From Hydractinia symbiolongicarpus (lineage: Eukaryota > Cnidaria > Hydrozoa > Anthoathecata > Hydractiniidae), in assembly GCF_029227915.1 (NCBI RefSeq), contig NC_079878.1, positions 34,995,501 through 35,059,500 of the forward strand: 64,000 nt of DNA. The letters run 5' to 3'. Positions within the stretch are counted from its first letter, which is position 1. Each line of letters begins with the position of its first letter. Positions 52,001 through 64,000 of the stretch are shown one piece after another. The position numbers were made by a program, and so were the translations under genes. The notes beneath the pieces were generated by a model. That model searched no databases, had not been told where the DNA came from, and saw only the letters and a list, made by a program, of their open reading frames with translations.

Positions 52001-55000
52001 GTTAGAAAGTCAATAAAATGCAGTTTTTTAAGCTGTCGCTATTTTTTCAGCGCACGATAACGGCTTGGATTGGTGCCACAGTAAAAAATGACTTATTAAT
52101 CTAAATTTTTAAATGAAGCGCTACCACAGCGCCCAGTGTAATCCCTGAGTTCCGGCAATCATGTCAAATAAAGAAGAATGTTATTTCTTAGAGTCCAATT
52201 TTCTCATTTTTCACATTTATCATGTCACAGTACAAAGTTAGTTCAATTAAGTCCCACATTCAATCGTTTCACTGTTAAAAGCGATGCAACCTAGTAATAT
52301 GAGAAAAATATCGCTAAATACATGTTGGTACGAATATGTAACCCAACTGTTGAAACTCAAACGGACTGATACCGTTAGAAAGTCTATGAAATGTAGCTTG
52401 TGAAACTGCCGCTATTTCTTCAGCGCGCGATAACGGATAGGATTGGTCCCACAGTAAAGAATGATTTATTTATCTAAATATTTAAATGAAGCGCTACCAC
52501 AGCGCCCAGTGTAATCGCTGAGTTCCGGCAACCACGTCAAATTAAGAAGAATGTTATTTCTTGGAGTCCAATTGTCTCATTTATCACATTTATCAGGTCA
52601 CAGTCCAAAGTTAGTTCAATTAAATCCCACAGTCAATCGTTTCATTGTAAAAAGCGATGCAACCTAGTAATATCAGATAGACATCGCTAAATACATGTTG
52701 GTGCGAATATGTGACCCAACCGTTGTAACTCAAACGGACTGACACCGTTAGAAAGTCAATGAAATTCAGTTTTTTAAACTGTCGCTATTTTTTCAGCGCG
52801 CGCTAACGGCTAGGATTGGTCCCACAGTAAAAAATGACTTATTAATCTAAATTTTTAAATGAAGCGCTACCACAGCGCCCAGTGTAATCGCTGAGTTCCA
52901 GCAATCACGTCAAATTAAGATGAATGTTATTTCTTGGTGTCCAATTGTCTCATTTGTCACATTTATCAGGTCACAGACAAAAGTTAGTTCAATTAAGTCC
53001 CACAGTCAATCGTTTCATTGTTAAAAGCGATGCAACCTTGTAATATGAGAAAAATATAGCTAAATACATGTTGGTACGAATATTTGACCCAACCGTTGAA
53101 ACTCAAACGGACTGACACCGTTAGAAAGTCAGTAAAATGTAGTATTTCAAACTGTCTCTATTTCTTTAGCGCACACTAACGCCTAGGATTGGTCCCACAT
53201 TAAAAAAATGAATTTTTTATATTAATTCTTAAATGAAGCGCTACCACAGCGCCCAGTGTAATCGCTGAGTTTCGGCAATCATGTCAAATTAAGAAGAATG
53301 TTATTTCTTGGAGTCCAATTGTCTCCTTTATCACATTTTTCAAGTCACAGTCCAAAGTTAGTTCAATTAAGTCCAACAGTCAATCGTTTCACTGTTAAAA
53401 GCGATGCAACCTAGTAATATCAGATAAATATCGCTAAATACATGTTGGTGCGAATATGTGACCCAACCGTTGTAGCTCAAACGGACTGACACCGTTAGAA
53501 AGTCAATAAAATGCAGTTTTTTAAGCTGTCGCTATTTTTTCAGCGCACGATAACGGCTTGGATTGGTGCCACAGTAAAAAATGACTTATTAATCTAAATT
53601 TTTAAATGAAGCGCTACCACAGCGCCCAGTGTAATCGCTGAGTTCCGGCAATCATGTCAAATAAAGAAGAATGTTATTTCTTAGAGTCCAATTTTCTCAT
53701 TTTTCACATTTATCATGTCACAGTACAAAGTTAGTTCAATTAAGTCCCACATTCAATCGTTTCACTGTTAAAAGCGATGCAACCTAGTAATATGAGAAAA
53801 ATATCGCTAAATACATGTTGGTACGAATATGTAACCCAACTGTTGAAACTCAAACGGACTGATACCGTTAGAAAGTCTATGAAATGTAGCTTGTGAAACT
53901 GCCGCTATTTCTTCAACGCGCGATAACGGATAGGATTGGTCCCACAGTAAAGAATGATTTATTTATCTAAATATTTAAATGAAGCGCTACCACAGCGCCC
54001 AGTGTAATCGCTGAGTTCCGGCAATCACGTCAAATTAAGAAGAATGTTATTTCTTGGAGTCCAATTGTCTCATTTATCACATTTATCAGGTCACAGTCCA
54101 AAGTTAGTTCAATTAAATCCCACAGTCAATCGTTTCATTGTTAAAAGCGATGCAACCTAGTAATATCAGATAGACATCGCTAAATACATGTTGGTACGAA
54201 TATGTGACCCAACCGTTGAAACTCAAACGGACGGACACCGTTAAAAAGTCAGTGAAATGTAGCTTGTGAAACTGTCGCTATTTCTTCAGCGCGCGATAAC
54301 GGATAGGATTGGTCCCACAGTAAAGAATGATTTATTTATCTAAATATTTAAATGAAGCGCTACCACATCGCCCAGTGTAATCGCTGAGTTCCGGCAATCA
54401 CGTCAAATTAAGAAGAATGTTATTTCTTGGAGTCCAATTGTCTCCTTTATCACACTCATCAGGTCACAGTTCAAATTTAGTTCAATTAAGTCCCACAGTC
54501 AATCGTTTCACTGTTAAATGCGATGCAACCTAGTAATATGAGAAAAATATCGCTAAATACATGTTGGTACGAATATGTGACCCAACCGTTGTAACTCAAA
54601 CGGACTGACACCGTTAGAAAGTCAATAAAATGCAGTTTTTTAAACTGTCGCTATTTTTTCAGCGCGCGATAACGGCTAGGATTGGTCCCGCAGTAAAAAA
54701 TGACTTATTATTCTAAATTTTTAAATGAAGCGCTACCACAGCGCCCAGTGTAATCGCTGAGTTCCGGCAATCATGTCAAATGAAGAAGAATGTTATTTCT
54801 TAGAGTCCAATTTTCTCATTTTTCACATTTATCATGTCACAGTACAAAGTTAGTTCAATTAAGTCCCACATTCAATCGTTTCACTGTTAAAAGCGATGCA
54901 ACCTAATAATATGAGAAAAATATCGCTAAATACATGTTGGTACGAATATGTGATCCAACCGTTGAAACTCAAACGGACTGACACCGTTAGAAAGTCAGTA

Positions 55001-57812
55001 AATGTAGTATTTGAAACTGGCTCTATTTCTTCTGCGCGCGCTAACGGCTAGGATTGGTCCTACATTAAAAAAATAACTTTTTTATCATAATTCTTAAATG
55101 AAGCGCTGCCACAGCGCCCAGTGTAATCGCTGAGTTTCGGCAATCATGTCAAATTAACAAGAATGTTATTTCTTGGAGTCCAATTGTCTCCTTTATCACA
55201 TTTATCATGTCAAAGTCCAAAGTTAGTTCAATTAAATCCCACAGTCAATCGCTTCATATTTAAAAGCGATGCAACCTAGAAATATGTGAAAAATATTGCT
55301 AAATACATGTTGGTACGAATACGTGACCCAACCGTTAAAACTCAAACGGACTGACACCGTTAGAAAGTCAATGAAATGCAGTTTTTTAAACTGTCGCTAT
55401 TTTTTCAGTGCGCGATAACGGCTAGGATAGGTCCCACAGTAAAAAATGACTTATTAATCCAAATTTTTAAATGAAGCGCTACCACAGCGCCCAGTGTAAT
55501 CGCTGAGTTCCGGCAATAACGTCAAATTAAGAAGAATGTTATTTCTTGGAGTCCAATTTTCCCATTTATCACATTTACCAGGTCACAGTCCAAAGTTAGT
55601 TCAATTAAGTGCCACAGTCAATCGTTTCACAGTTAAAAGCGATGCAACCTAGTATTATCAGATAAATATCACTAAATACATGTTTGTACGAATATGTGAC
55701 CCAACCGTTGAAATTCAAACGGACTGACACCGTTAGAAAGTCAGTAAATGTAGTATTTGAAACTGGCTCTATTTCTTCCGCGCGCGCTAACGGCTAGGAT
55801 TACTCCTACATTAAAAAAATAACTTTTTTATCATAATTCTTAAATGAAGCGCTGCCACAGCGCCCAGTGTATTCGCTGAGTTTCGGCAATCATGTCGAAT
55901 TAAGAAGAATGTTATTTCTTAGAGTCCAATTTTCTCATTTTTCACATTTATCATGTCACAGTACAAAGTTAGTTCAATTAAGTCCCACATTCAATCGTTT
56001 CACTGTTAAAAGCGATGCAACCTAGTAATATGAGAAAAATATCGCTAAATACATGTTGGTACGAATATGTAACCCAACTGTTGAAACTCAAACGGACTGA
56101 TACCGTTAGAAAGTCTATGAAATGTAGCTTGTGAAACTGCCGCTATTTCTTCAACGCGCGATAACGGATAGGATTGGTCCCACAGTAAAGAATGATTTAT
56201 TTATCTAAATATTTAAATGAAGCGCTACCACAGCGCCCAGTGTAATCGCTGAGTTCCGGCAATCACGTCAAATTAAGAAGAATGTTATTTCTTGGAGTCC
56301 AATTGTCTCATTTATCACATTTATCAGGTCACAGTCCAAAGTTAGTTCAATTAAATCCCACAGTCAATCGTTTCATTGTTAAAAGCGATGCAACCTAGTA
56401 ATATCAGATAGACATCGCTAAATACATGTTGGTACGAATATGTGACCCAACCGTTGAAACTCAAACGGACGGACACCGTTAAAAAGTCAGTGAAATGTAG
56501 CTTGTGAAACTGTCGCTATTTCTTCAGCGCGCGATAACGGATAGGATTGGTCCCACAGTAAAGAATGATTTATTTATCTAAATATTTAAATGAAGCGCTA
56601 CCACATCGCCCAGTGTAATCGCTGAGTTCCGGCAATCACGTCAAATTAAGAAGAATGTTATTTCTTGGAGTCCAATTGTCTCCTTTATCACACTCATCAG
56701 GTCACAGTTCAAATTTAGTTCAATTAAGTCCCACAGTCAATCGTTTCACTGTTAAATGCGATGCAACCTAGTAATATGAGAAAAATATCGCTAAATACAT
56801 GTTGGTACGAATATGTGACCCAACCGTTGTAACTCAAACGGACTGACACCGTTAGAAAGTCAATAAAATGCAGTTTTTTAAACTGTCGCTATTTTTTCAG
56901 CGCGCGATAACGGCTAGGATTGGTCCCGCAGTAAAAAATGACTTATTAATCCAAATTTTTAAATGAAGCGCTACCACAGCGCCCAGTGTAATCGCTGAGT
57001 TCCGGCAATAACGTCAAATTAAGAAGAATGTTATTTCTTGGAGTCCAATTTTCCCATTTATCACATTTACCAGGTCACAGTCCAAAGTTAGTTCAATTAA
57101 GTGCCACAGTCAATCGTTTCACAGTTAAAAGCGATGCAACCTAGTATTATCAGATAAATATCACTAAATACATGTTTGTACGAATATGTGACCCAACCGT
57201 TGAAATTCAAACGGACTGACACCGTTAGAAAGTCAGTAAATGTAGTATTTGAAACTGGCTCTATTTCTTCCGCGCGCGCTAACGGCTAGGATTACTCCTA
57301 CATTAAAAAAATAACTTTTTTATCATAATTCTTAAATGAAGCGCTGCCACAGCGCCCAGTGTATTCGCTGAGTTTCGGCAATCATGTCGAATTAAGAAGA
57401 ATGTTATTTCTTGGAGTCCAATTGTCTCCTTTATCACATTTATCAGGTCAAAGTCCAAAGTTAGTTCAATTAAATCCCACAGTCATCGCTTCATATTTAA
57501 AAGCGATGCAACCTAGAAATATGAGAAAAATATTGCTAAATACATGTTGGTACGAATACGTGACCCAACCGTTGAAACTCAAACGGACTGTCACTGTTAG
57601 AAAGTCAGTGAAATGTAGTATTTGAAACTGTCTCTATTTTTTCAGCGCGCGCTAACGGCTAGTATTTGTCCCACGCAATAAAAATGACTTTTTTATCTTA
57701 ATTATTAAATGAAGCCCTACCACAGCGCCCAGTGTAATCGCTGAGTTCCAGCAATCACGTCAAATTAAGATGAATGTTATTTCTTGGAGTCCAATTGTCT
57801 CATTTGTTACAT
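49011..57812. repeat. Satellite with two-monomer repeats and local block copies
   Basis: A dimer of ~746 bp repeats in tandem around 49.6-51.7 kb (CAGTGCACACTAACGCC at 50,180 and ~50,927). Block 53,667-54,710 returns at 55,905-56,948 (offset 2,238, six monomers). It is followed directly by a copy of 55,455-55,918 at 56,948-57,410 (offset ~1,492, four monomers). The marker GATACCGTTAGAAAGTCTATG occurs near 52,367, 53,859, 56,098 and 60,937. No gene is seen. Confidence 0.88.
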
Positions 57813-60800
57813 TTATCAGGTCACAGACCAAAGTTAGTTCAATTAAGTCCCACAGTCAATCGTTTCACTGTTAAATGCGATGCAACATAGTAATACGAGA
57901 AACATATAGCTAAATACATGTTGGTACGAAGATCTGACCCAACTGTTAAAACTCAATCGGACTGACACCGTTAGAAAGTCAGTAAATGTAGTATTTAAAA
58001 CAGGCTCTATTTCTTCTGCGCGCGCTAACAGCTAGGATAAGTCCCACATTAAAAAAATGACTTTTTTATCTTAATTCTTAAATGAAGCGCTACCACAGCG
58101 TCCAGTGTAATCGCTGAGTTTCGGCAATCATGTAAAATTAAAAAGAATGTTATTTCTTCGAGTCAACTTGTTTCACTTATCACATTTATAAGGTCACAAT
58201 CCAAAATCAGTTCAATTTAGTCCCACAGTCAATCGTTTCACTGTTTAATGCGATGCAACCTAGTAATATGAGAAAAATATCGCTAAATACATGTTGGTAC
58301 GAATATGTGACCCAACCGTTGAAACACCGTTAGAAAGTCAGTAAATGTAGTATTTGAAACTGGCTCTATTTCTTCTGCGCACTAACGGCTAGGATTGGTC
58401 CTACATTAAAAAAATAACTTTTTATCATAATTCTTAAATGAAGCGCTGCCACAGCGCCCAGTGTAATCGCTGAGTTTCGGCAATCATGTCAAATTAAGAA
58501 GAATGTTATTTCTTGGAGTCCAATTGTCTCCTTTATCACATTTATCATGTCAAAGTCCAAAGTTAGTTCAATTAAATCCCACAGTCAATCGCTTCATATT
58601 TAAAAGCGATGCAACCTAGAAATATGAGAAAAATATTGCTAAATACATGTTTGTACGAATACGTGACCCAACCGTTGAAACTCAAACGGACTGACACCGT
58701 TAGAAAGTCAGTGAAATGTAGTATTTGAAACTGTCTCTATTTCTTCAGCGCGCACTAACGGCTAGCATTGGTCCCACATTAAAAAAAATGACTTTTTTAA
58801 ATTAATTCTTAAATGAAGCGCTACCACAGCGCCCAGTGTAATCGCTGAGTTTCGGCAATCATGTCAAATTAAGAAGAATGTTATTTCTTGGAGTCCAATT
58901 GTCTCCTTTATCAAATTTATCAGGTCACAGTCCAAAGTTAGTTCAATTAAGTCCCACAGTCAGTCGTTTCACTGTTAAAAGAGATGCAACCTAGTAATAT
59001 CAGATAAATATCGCTAAGTACATGTTGGTGCGAACATGTGACCCAACCATTGTAACTCAAACGGACTGACACCGTTAAAAAGTCAATGAAATTCAGTTTT
59101 TTAAACTGTCGCTATTTTTTTCAGCGTGCGATAACGACTAGGATTGGTCCCACAGTAAAAAATGACTTATTAATCTAAATTTTTAAATGAAGCGCTACCA
59201 CAGCGCCCAGTGTAATCGCTGAGTTCCAGCAATCACGTCAAATTAAGATGAATGTTATTTCTTGGTGTCCAATTGTCTCATTTGTCACATTTATCAGGTC
59301 ACAGACAAAAGTTAGTTCAATTAAGTCCCACAGTCAATCGTTTCATTGTTAAAAGCGATGCAACCTTGTAATATGAGAAAAATATAGCTAAATACATGTT
59401 GGTACGAATATGTGACCCAACCGTTGAAACTCAAACGGACTGACAGCGTTAGAAAGTCAGTAAAATGTAGTATTTGAAACTGTCTCTATTTCTTCAGCTC
59501 GCACTAACGGCTAGGATTGGTCCCACATTAAAAAAATGAATTTTTTATATTAATTCTTAAATGAAGCGCTACCACAGCGCCCAGTGTAATCGCTGAGTTT
59601 CGGCAATCATGTCAAATTAAGAAGAATGTTATTTCTTGGAGTCCAATTGTCTCCTTTATCCCATTTTTCAGGTCACAGTCCAAAGTTAGTTCAATTAAGT
59701 CCAACAGTCAATCGTTTTACTGTTAAAAGCGATGCAACCTAGTAATATCAGATAAATATCGCTAAATACATGTTGGTGCGAATATGTGACCCAACCGTTG
59801 TAGCTCAAACGGACTGACACCGTTAGAAAGTCAATAAAATGCAGATTTTTAAGCTGTCGCTATTTTTTCAGCGCGCGATAACGGCTTGGATTGGTCCCAC
59901 AGTAAAAAATGACTTATTAATCTAAATTTTTAAATGAAGCGCTACCACAGCGCCCAGTGTAATCGCTGAGTTCCGGCAATCATGTCAAATAAAGAAGAAT
60001 GTTATTTCTTAGAGTCCAATTTTCTCATTTTTCACATTTATCATGTCACAGTACAAAGTTAGTTCAATTAAGTCCCACAGTCAATCGTTTCATTGTTAAA
60101 AGCGATGCAACCTTGTAATATGAGAAAAATATAGCTAAATACATGTTGGTACGAATATGTGACCCAACCGTTGAAACTCAAACGGACTGACAGCGTTAGA
60201 AAGTCAGTAAAATGTAGTATTTGAAACTGTCTCTATTTCTTCAGCGCGCACTAACGGCTAAGATTGGTCCCACATTAAAAAAATGAATTTTTTATATTAA
60301 TTCTTAAATGAAGCGCTACCACAGCGCCCAGTGTAATCGCTGAGTTTCGGCAATCATGTCAAATTAAGAAGAATGTTATTTCTTGGAGTCCAATTGTCTC
60401 CTTTATCACATTTTTCAGGTCACAGTCCAAAGTTAGTTCAATTAAGTCCAACAGTCAATCGTTTCACTGTTAAAAGCGATGCAACCTAGTAATATCAGAT
60501 AAATATCGCTAAATACATGTTGGTGCGAATATGTGACCCAACCGTTGTAGCTCAAACGGACTGACACCGTTAGAAAGTCAATAAAATGCAGATTTTTAAG
60601 CTGTCGCTATTTTTTCAGCGCACGATAACGGCTTGGATTGGTGCCACAGTAAAAAATGACTTATTAATCTAAATTTTTAAATGAAGCGCTACCACAGCGC
60701 CCAGTGTAATCGCTGAGTTCCGGCAATCATGTCAAATAAAGAAGAATGTTATTTCTTAGAGTCCAATTTTCTCATTTTTCACATTTATCATGTCACAGTA

Positions 60801-60940
60801 CAAAGTTAGTTCAATTAAGTCCCACATTCAATCGTTTCACTGTTAAAAGCGATGCAACCTAGTAATATGAGAAAAATATCGCTAAATACATGTTGGTACG
60901 AATATGTAACCCAACTGTTGAAACTCAAACGGACTGATAC
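57813..60940. repeat. Duplicated satellite block, copy 2 (~3.1 kb)
   Basis: Counterpart of 45,134-49,010, one ~747-bp dimer shorter. Sequence on both sides differs from the flanks of copy 1. Just right of the block the sequence switches to the GAAAGTCTATGAAATGTAGC type, as near 52,367. Confidence 0.88.
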
Positions 60941-63900
60941 CGTTAGAAAGTCTATGAAATGTAGCTTGTGAAACTGCCGCTATTTCTTCAGCGCGCGATA
61001 ACGGATAGGATTGGTCCCACAGTAAAGAATGATTTATTTATCTAAATATTTAAATGAAGCGCTACCACAGCGCCCAGTGTAATCGCTGAGTTCCGGCAAT
61101 CACGTCAAATTAAGAAGAATGTTATTTCTTGGAGTCCAATTGTCTCATTTATCACATTTATCAGGTCACAGACCAAAGTTAGTTCAATTAAGTCCCACAG
61201 TCAATCGTTTCACTGTTAAATGCGATGCAACATAGTAATACGAGAAACATATAGCTAAATACATGTTGGTACGAAGATCTGACCCAACCGTTAAAACTCA
61301 ATCGGACTGACACCGTTAGAAAGTCAGTAAATGTAGTATTTGAAACAGGCTCTATTTCTTCTGCGCGCGCTAACAGCTAGGATAAGTCCCACATTAAAAA
61401 AATGACTTTTTTATCTTAATTCTTAAATGAAGCGCTACCACAGCGTCCAGTGTAATCGCTGAGTTTCGGCAATCATGTAAAATTAAGAAGAATGTTATTT
61501 CTTGGAGTCAACTTGTCTCACTTATCACATTTATAAGGTCACAATCCAAAATCAGTTCAATTTAGTCCCACAGTCAATCGTTTCACTGTTAAAAGAGATG
61601 CAACCTAGTAATATCAGATAAATATCGCTAAATACATGTTGGTGCGAATATGTGACCCAACCGTTGTAACTCAAACGGACTGACACCGTTAGAAAGTCAA
61701 TGAAATTCAGTTTTTTAAACTGTCGCTATTTTTTCAGCGCGCGATAACGGCTAGGATTGGTCCCACAGTAAAAAATGACTTATTAATCTAAATTTTTAAA
61801 TGAAGCGCTACCACAGCGCCCAGTGTAATCGCTGAGTTCCAGCAATCACGTCAAATTAAGATGAATGTTATTTCTTGGTGTCCAATTGTCTCATTTGTCA
61901 CATTTATCAGGTCACAGACAAAAGTTAGTTCAATTAAGTCCCACAGTCAATCGTTTCATTGTTAAAAGCGATGCAACCTTGTAATATGAGAAAAATATAG
62001 CTAAATACATGTTGGTACGAATATTTGACCCAACCGTTGAAACTCAAACGGACTGACACCGTTAGAAAGTCAGTAAAATGTAGTATTTCAAACTGTCTCT
62101 ATTTCTTCAGCGCACACTAACGCCTAGGATTGGTCCCACATTAAAAAAATGAATTTTTTATATTAATTCTTAAATGAAGCGCTACCACAGCGCCCAGTGT
62201 AATCGCTGAGTTTCGGCAATCATGTCAAATTAAGAAGAATGTTATTTCTTGGAGTCCAATTGTCTCCTTTATCACATTTTTCAAGTCACAATCCAAAGTT
62301 AGTTCAATTAAGTCCAACAGTCAATCGTTTCACTGTTAAAAGCGATGCAACCTAGTAATATCAGATAAATATCGCTAAATACATGTTGGTGCGAATATGT
62401 GACCCAACCGTTGTAGCTCAAACGGACTGACACCGTTAGAAAGTCAATAAAATGCAGTTTTTTAAGCTGTCGCTATTTTTTCAGCGCACGATAACGGCTT
62501 GGATTGGTGCCACAGTAAAAAATGACTTATTAATCTAAATTTTTAAATGAAGCACTACCACAGCGCCCAGTGTAATCGCTGAGTTTCGGCAATCATGTCA
62601 AATTAAGAAGAATGTTATTTCTTGGAGTCCAATTGTCTCCTTTATCACATTTATCATGTCAAAGTCCAAAGTTAGTTCAATTAAATCCCACAGTCAATCG
62701 CTTCATATTTAAAAGCGATGCAACCTAGAAATATGAGAAAAATATTGCTAAATACATGTTTGTACGAATACGTGACCCAACCGTTGAAACTCAAACGGAC
62801 TGACACCGTTAGAAAGTCAGTGAAATGTAGTATTTGAAACTGTCTCTATTTCTTCAGCGCGCACTAACGGCTAGCATTGGTCCCACATTAAAAAAAATGA
62901 CTTTTTTAAATTAATTCTTAAATGAAGCGCTACCACAGCGCCCAGTGTAATCGCTGAGTTTCGGCAATCATGTCAAATTAAGAAAAATGTTATTTCTTGG
63001 AGTCCAATTGTCTAATTTATCACATTTATCAGGTCACAGTCCAAAGTTAGTTCAATTAAGTCCCACAGTCAATCGTTTCACTGTTAAAAGAGATGCAACC
63101 TAGTAATATCAGATAAATATCGCTAAATACATGTTGGTGCGAATATGTGACCCAACCGTTGTAACTCAAACGGACTGACACCGTTAGAAAGTCAATGAAA
63201 TTCAGTTTTTTAAACTGTCGCTATTTTTTCAGCGCGCGATAACGGCTAGGATTGGTCCCACAGTAAAAAATGACTTATTAATCTAAATTTTTAAATGAAG
63301 CGCTACCACAGCGCCCAGTGTAATCGCTGAGTTCCAGCAATCACGTCAAATTAAGATGAATGTTATTTCTTGGTGTCCAATTGTCTCATTTGTCACATTT
63401 ATCAGGTCACAGACAAAAGTTAGTTCAATTAAGTCCCACAGTCAATCGTTTCATTGTTAAAAGCGATGCAACCTTGTAATATGAGAAAAATATAGCTAAA
63501 TACATGTTGGTACGAATATGTGACCCAACCGTTGAAACTCAAACGGACTGACACCGTTAGAAAGTCAGTAAAATGTAGTATTTCAAACTGTCTCTATTTC
63601 TTCAGTGCACACTAACGCCTAGGATTGGTCCCACATTAAAAAAATGAATTTTTTATATTAATTCTTAAATGAAGCGCTAACACAGCGCCCAGTGTAATCG
63701 CTGAGTTTCGGCAATCATGTCAAATTAAGAAGAATGTTATTTCTTGGAGTCCAATTGTCTCCTTTATCACATTTATCAGGTCACAGTCCAAAGTTAGTTC
63801 AATTAAGTCCCACAGTCAATCGTTTCACTGTTAAAAGAGATGCAACCTAGTAATATCAGATAAATATCGCTAAATACATGTTGGTGCAAATATGTGACCC

Positions 63901-64000
63901 AACCGTTGTAACTCAAACGGACTGACACCGTTAGAAAGTCAATGAAATTCAGTTTTTTAAACTGTCGCTATTTTTTCAGCGCGCGATAACGGCTAGGATT
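60941..64000. repeat. Satellite, mosaic of upstream blocks
   Basis: Successive pieces match different upstream places. 61,158-61,600 resembles 45,134-45,580, a third copy of the AAGATCTGACC monomer. ~61,631-62,560 matches ~52,690-53,620 (offset 8,941; TATTTGACCC at 53,081 and 62,022). ~62,570-64,000 matches ~49,147-50,577 (offset 13,423, 36 monomers; AGTGCACACT at 50,181 and 63,604). The array runs off the window end. No gene is seen. Confidence 0.88.

Noticed and set aside
1-64000. CENP-B box in the monomer
   Set aside because: No stretch fits the TTCGNNNNANNCGGG core. GTTTCGGCAATCATG is the nearest and lacks the right half.
1-64000. CRISPR-like array
   Set aside because: Units are ~373 bp and contiguous, with no short repeat plus unique spacer pattern and no cas genes.

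Overview
The window is almost wholly one AT-rich, head-to-tail satellite array. It is interrupted once, by an intact APE-type non-LTR retrotransposon. The array has roughly 160 copies of a ~373-bp monomer, all in the same orientation. I see no host gene, tRNA, rRNA, CRISPR array or bacterial feature. A long satellite array plus a CR1/L2-like LINE with a 2A-like N-terminal motif points to an animal genome. An aquatic invertebrate (cnidarian, mollusc, echinoderm or lancelet type) is plausible because such 2A-bearing LINEs are known there. I cannot name the species, and nothing shows directly whether the locus is centromeric, subtelomeric or interstitial.

Layout. 1-12,689: satellite, mostly an older subfamily with mixed variants, including four monomers that lack the same ~42 bp. 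12,690-16,271: LINE on the minus strand, with a 3' UTR and an (AAAT)n-type tail at the left, one long ORF (endonuclease + reverse transcriptase), and an unusual A/T homopolymer at its 5' end. 16,272-20,240: satellite arranged as a five-monomer higher-order repeat (HOR; 1,869 bp). 20,240-31,000: three-monomer HOR (~1,119 bp). 31,000-41,700: four-monomer HOR (1,489 bp) nested in an eight-monomer period (2,978 bp). 41,700-45,130: irregular monomers with internal deletions. 45,130-64,000: two-monomer (~746 bp) repeats and multi-kilobase duplicated blocks, copied at offsets that are whole multiples of the monomer.

How it fits together. The array evolves by in-register unequal exchange and conversion, visible as chimeric monomers, nested HORs and mosaic long duplications. 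The LINE landed inside one monomer after the local five-monomer HOR had formed, because a paralogous uninterrupted site survives at 18,139/18,140. The LINE ORF has no stop or frameshift and keeps its visible catalytic motifs, so the insertion looks young. The short ORFs scattered through the satellite are by-products of the repeated sequence, not genes.
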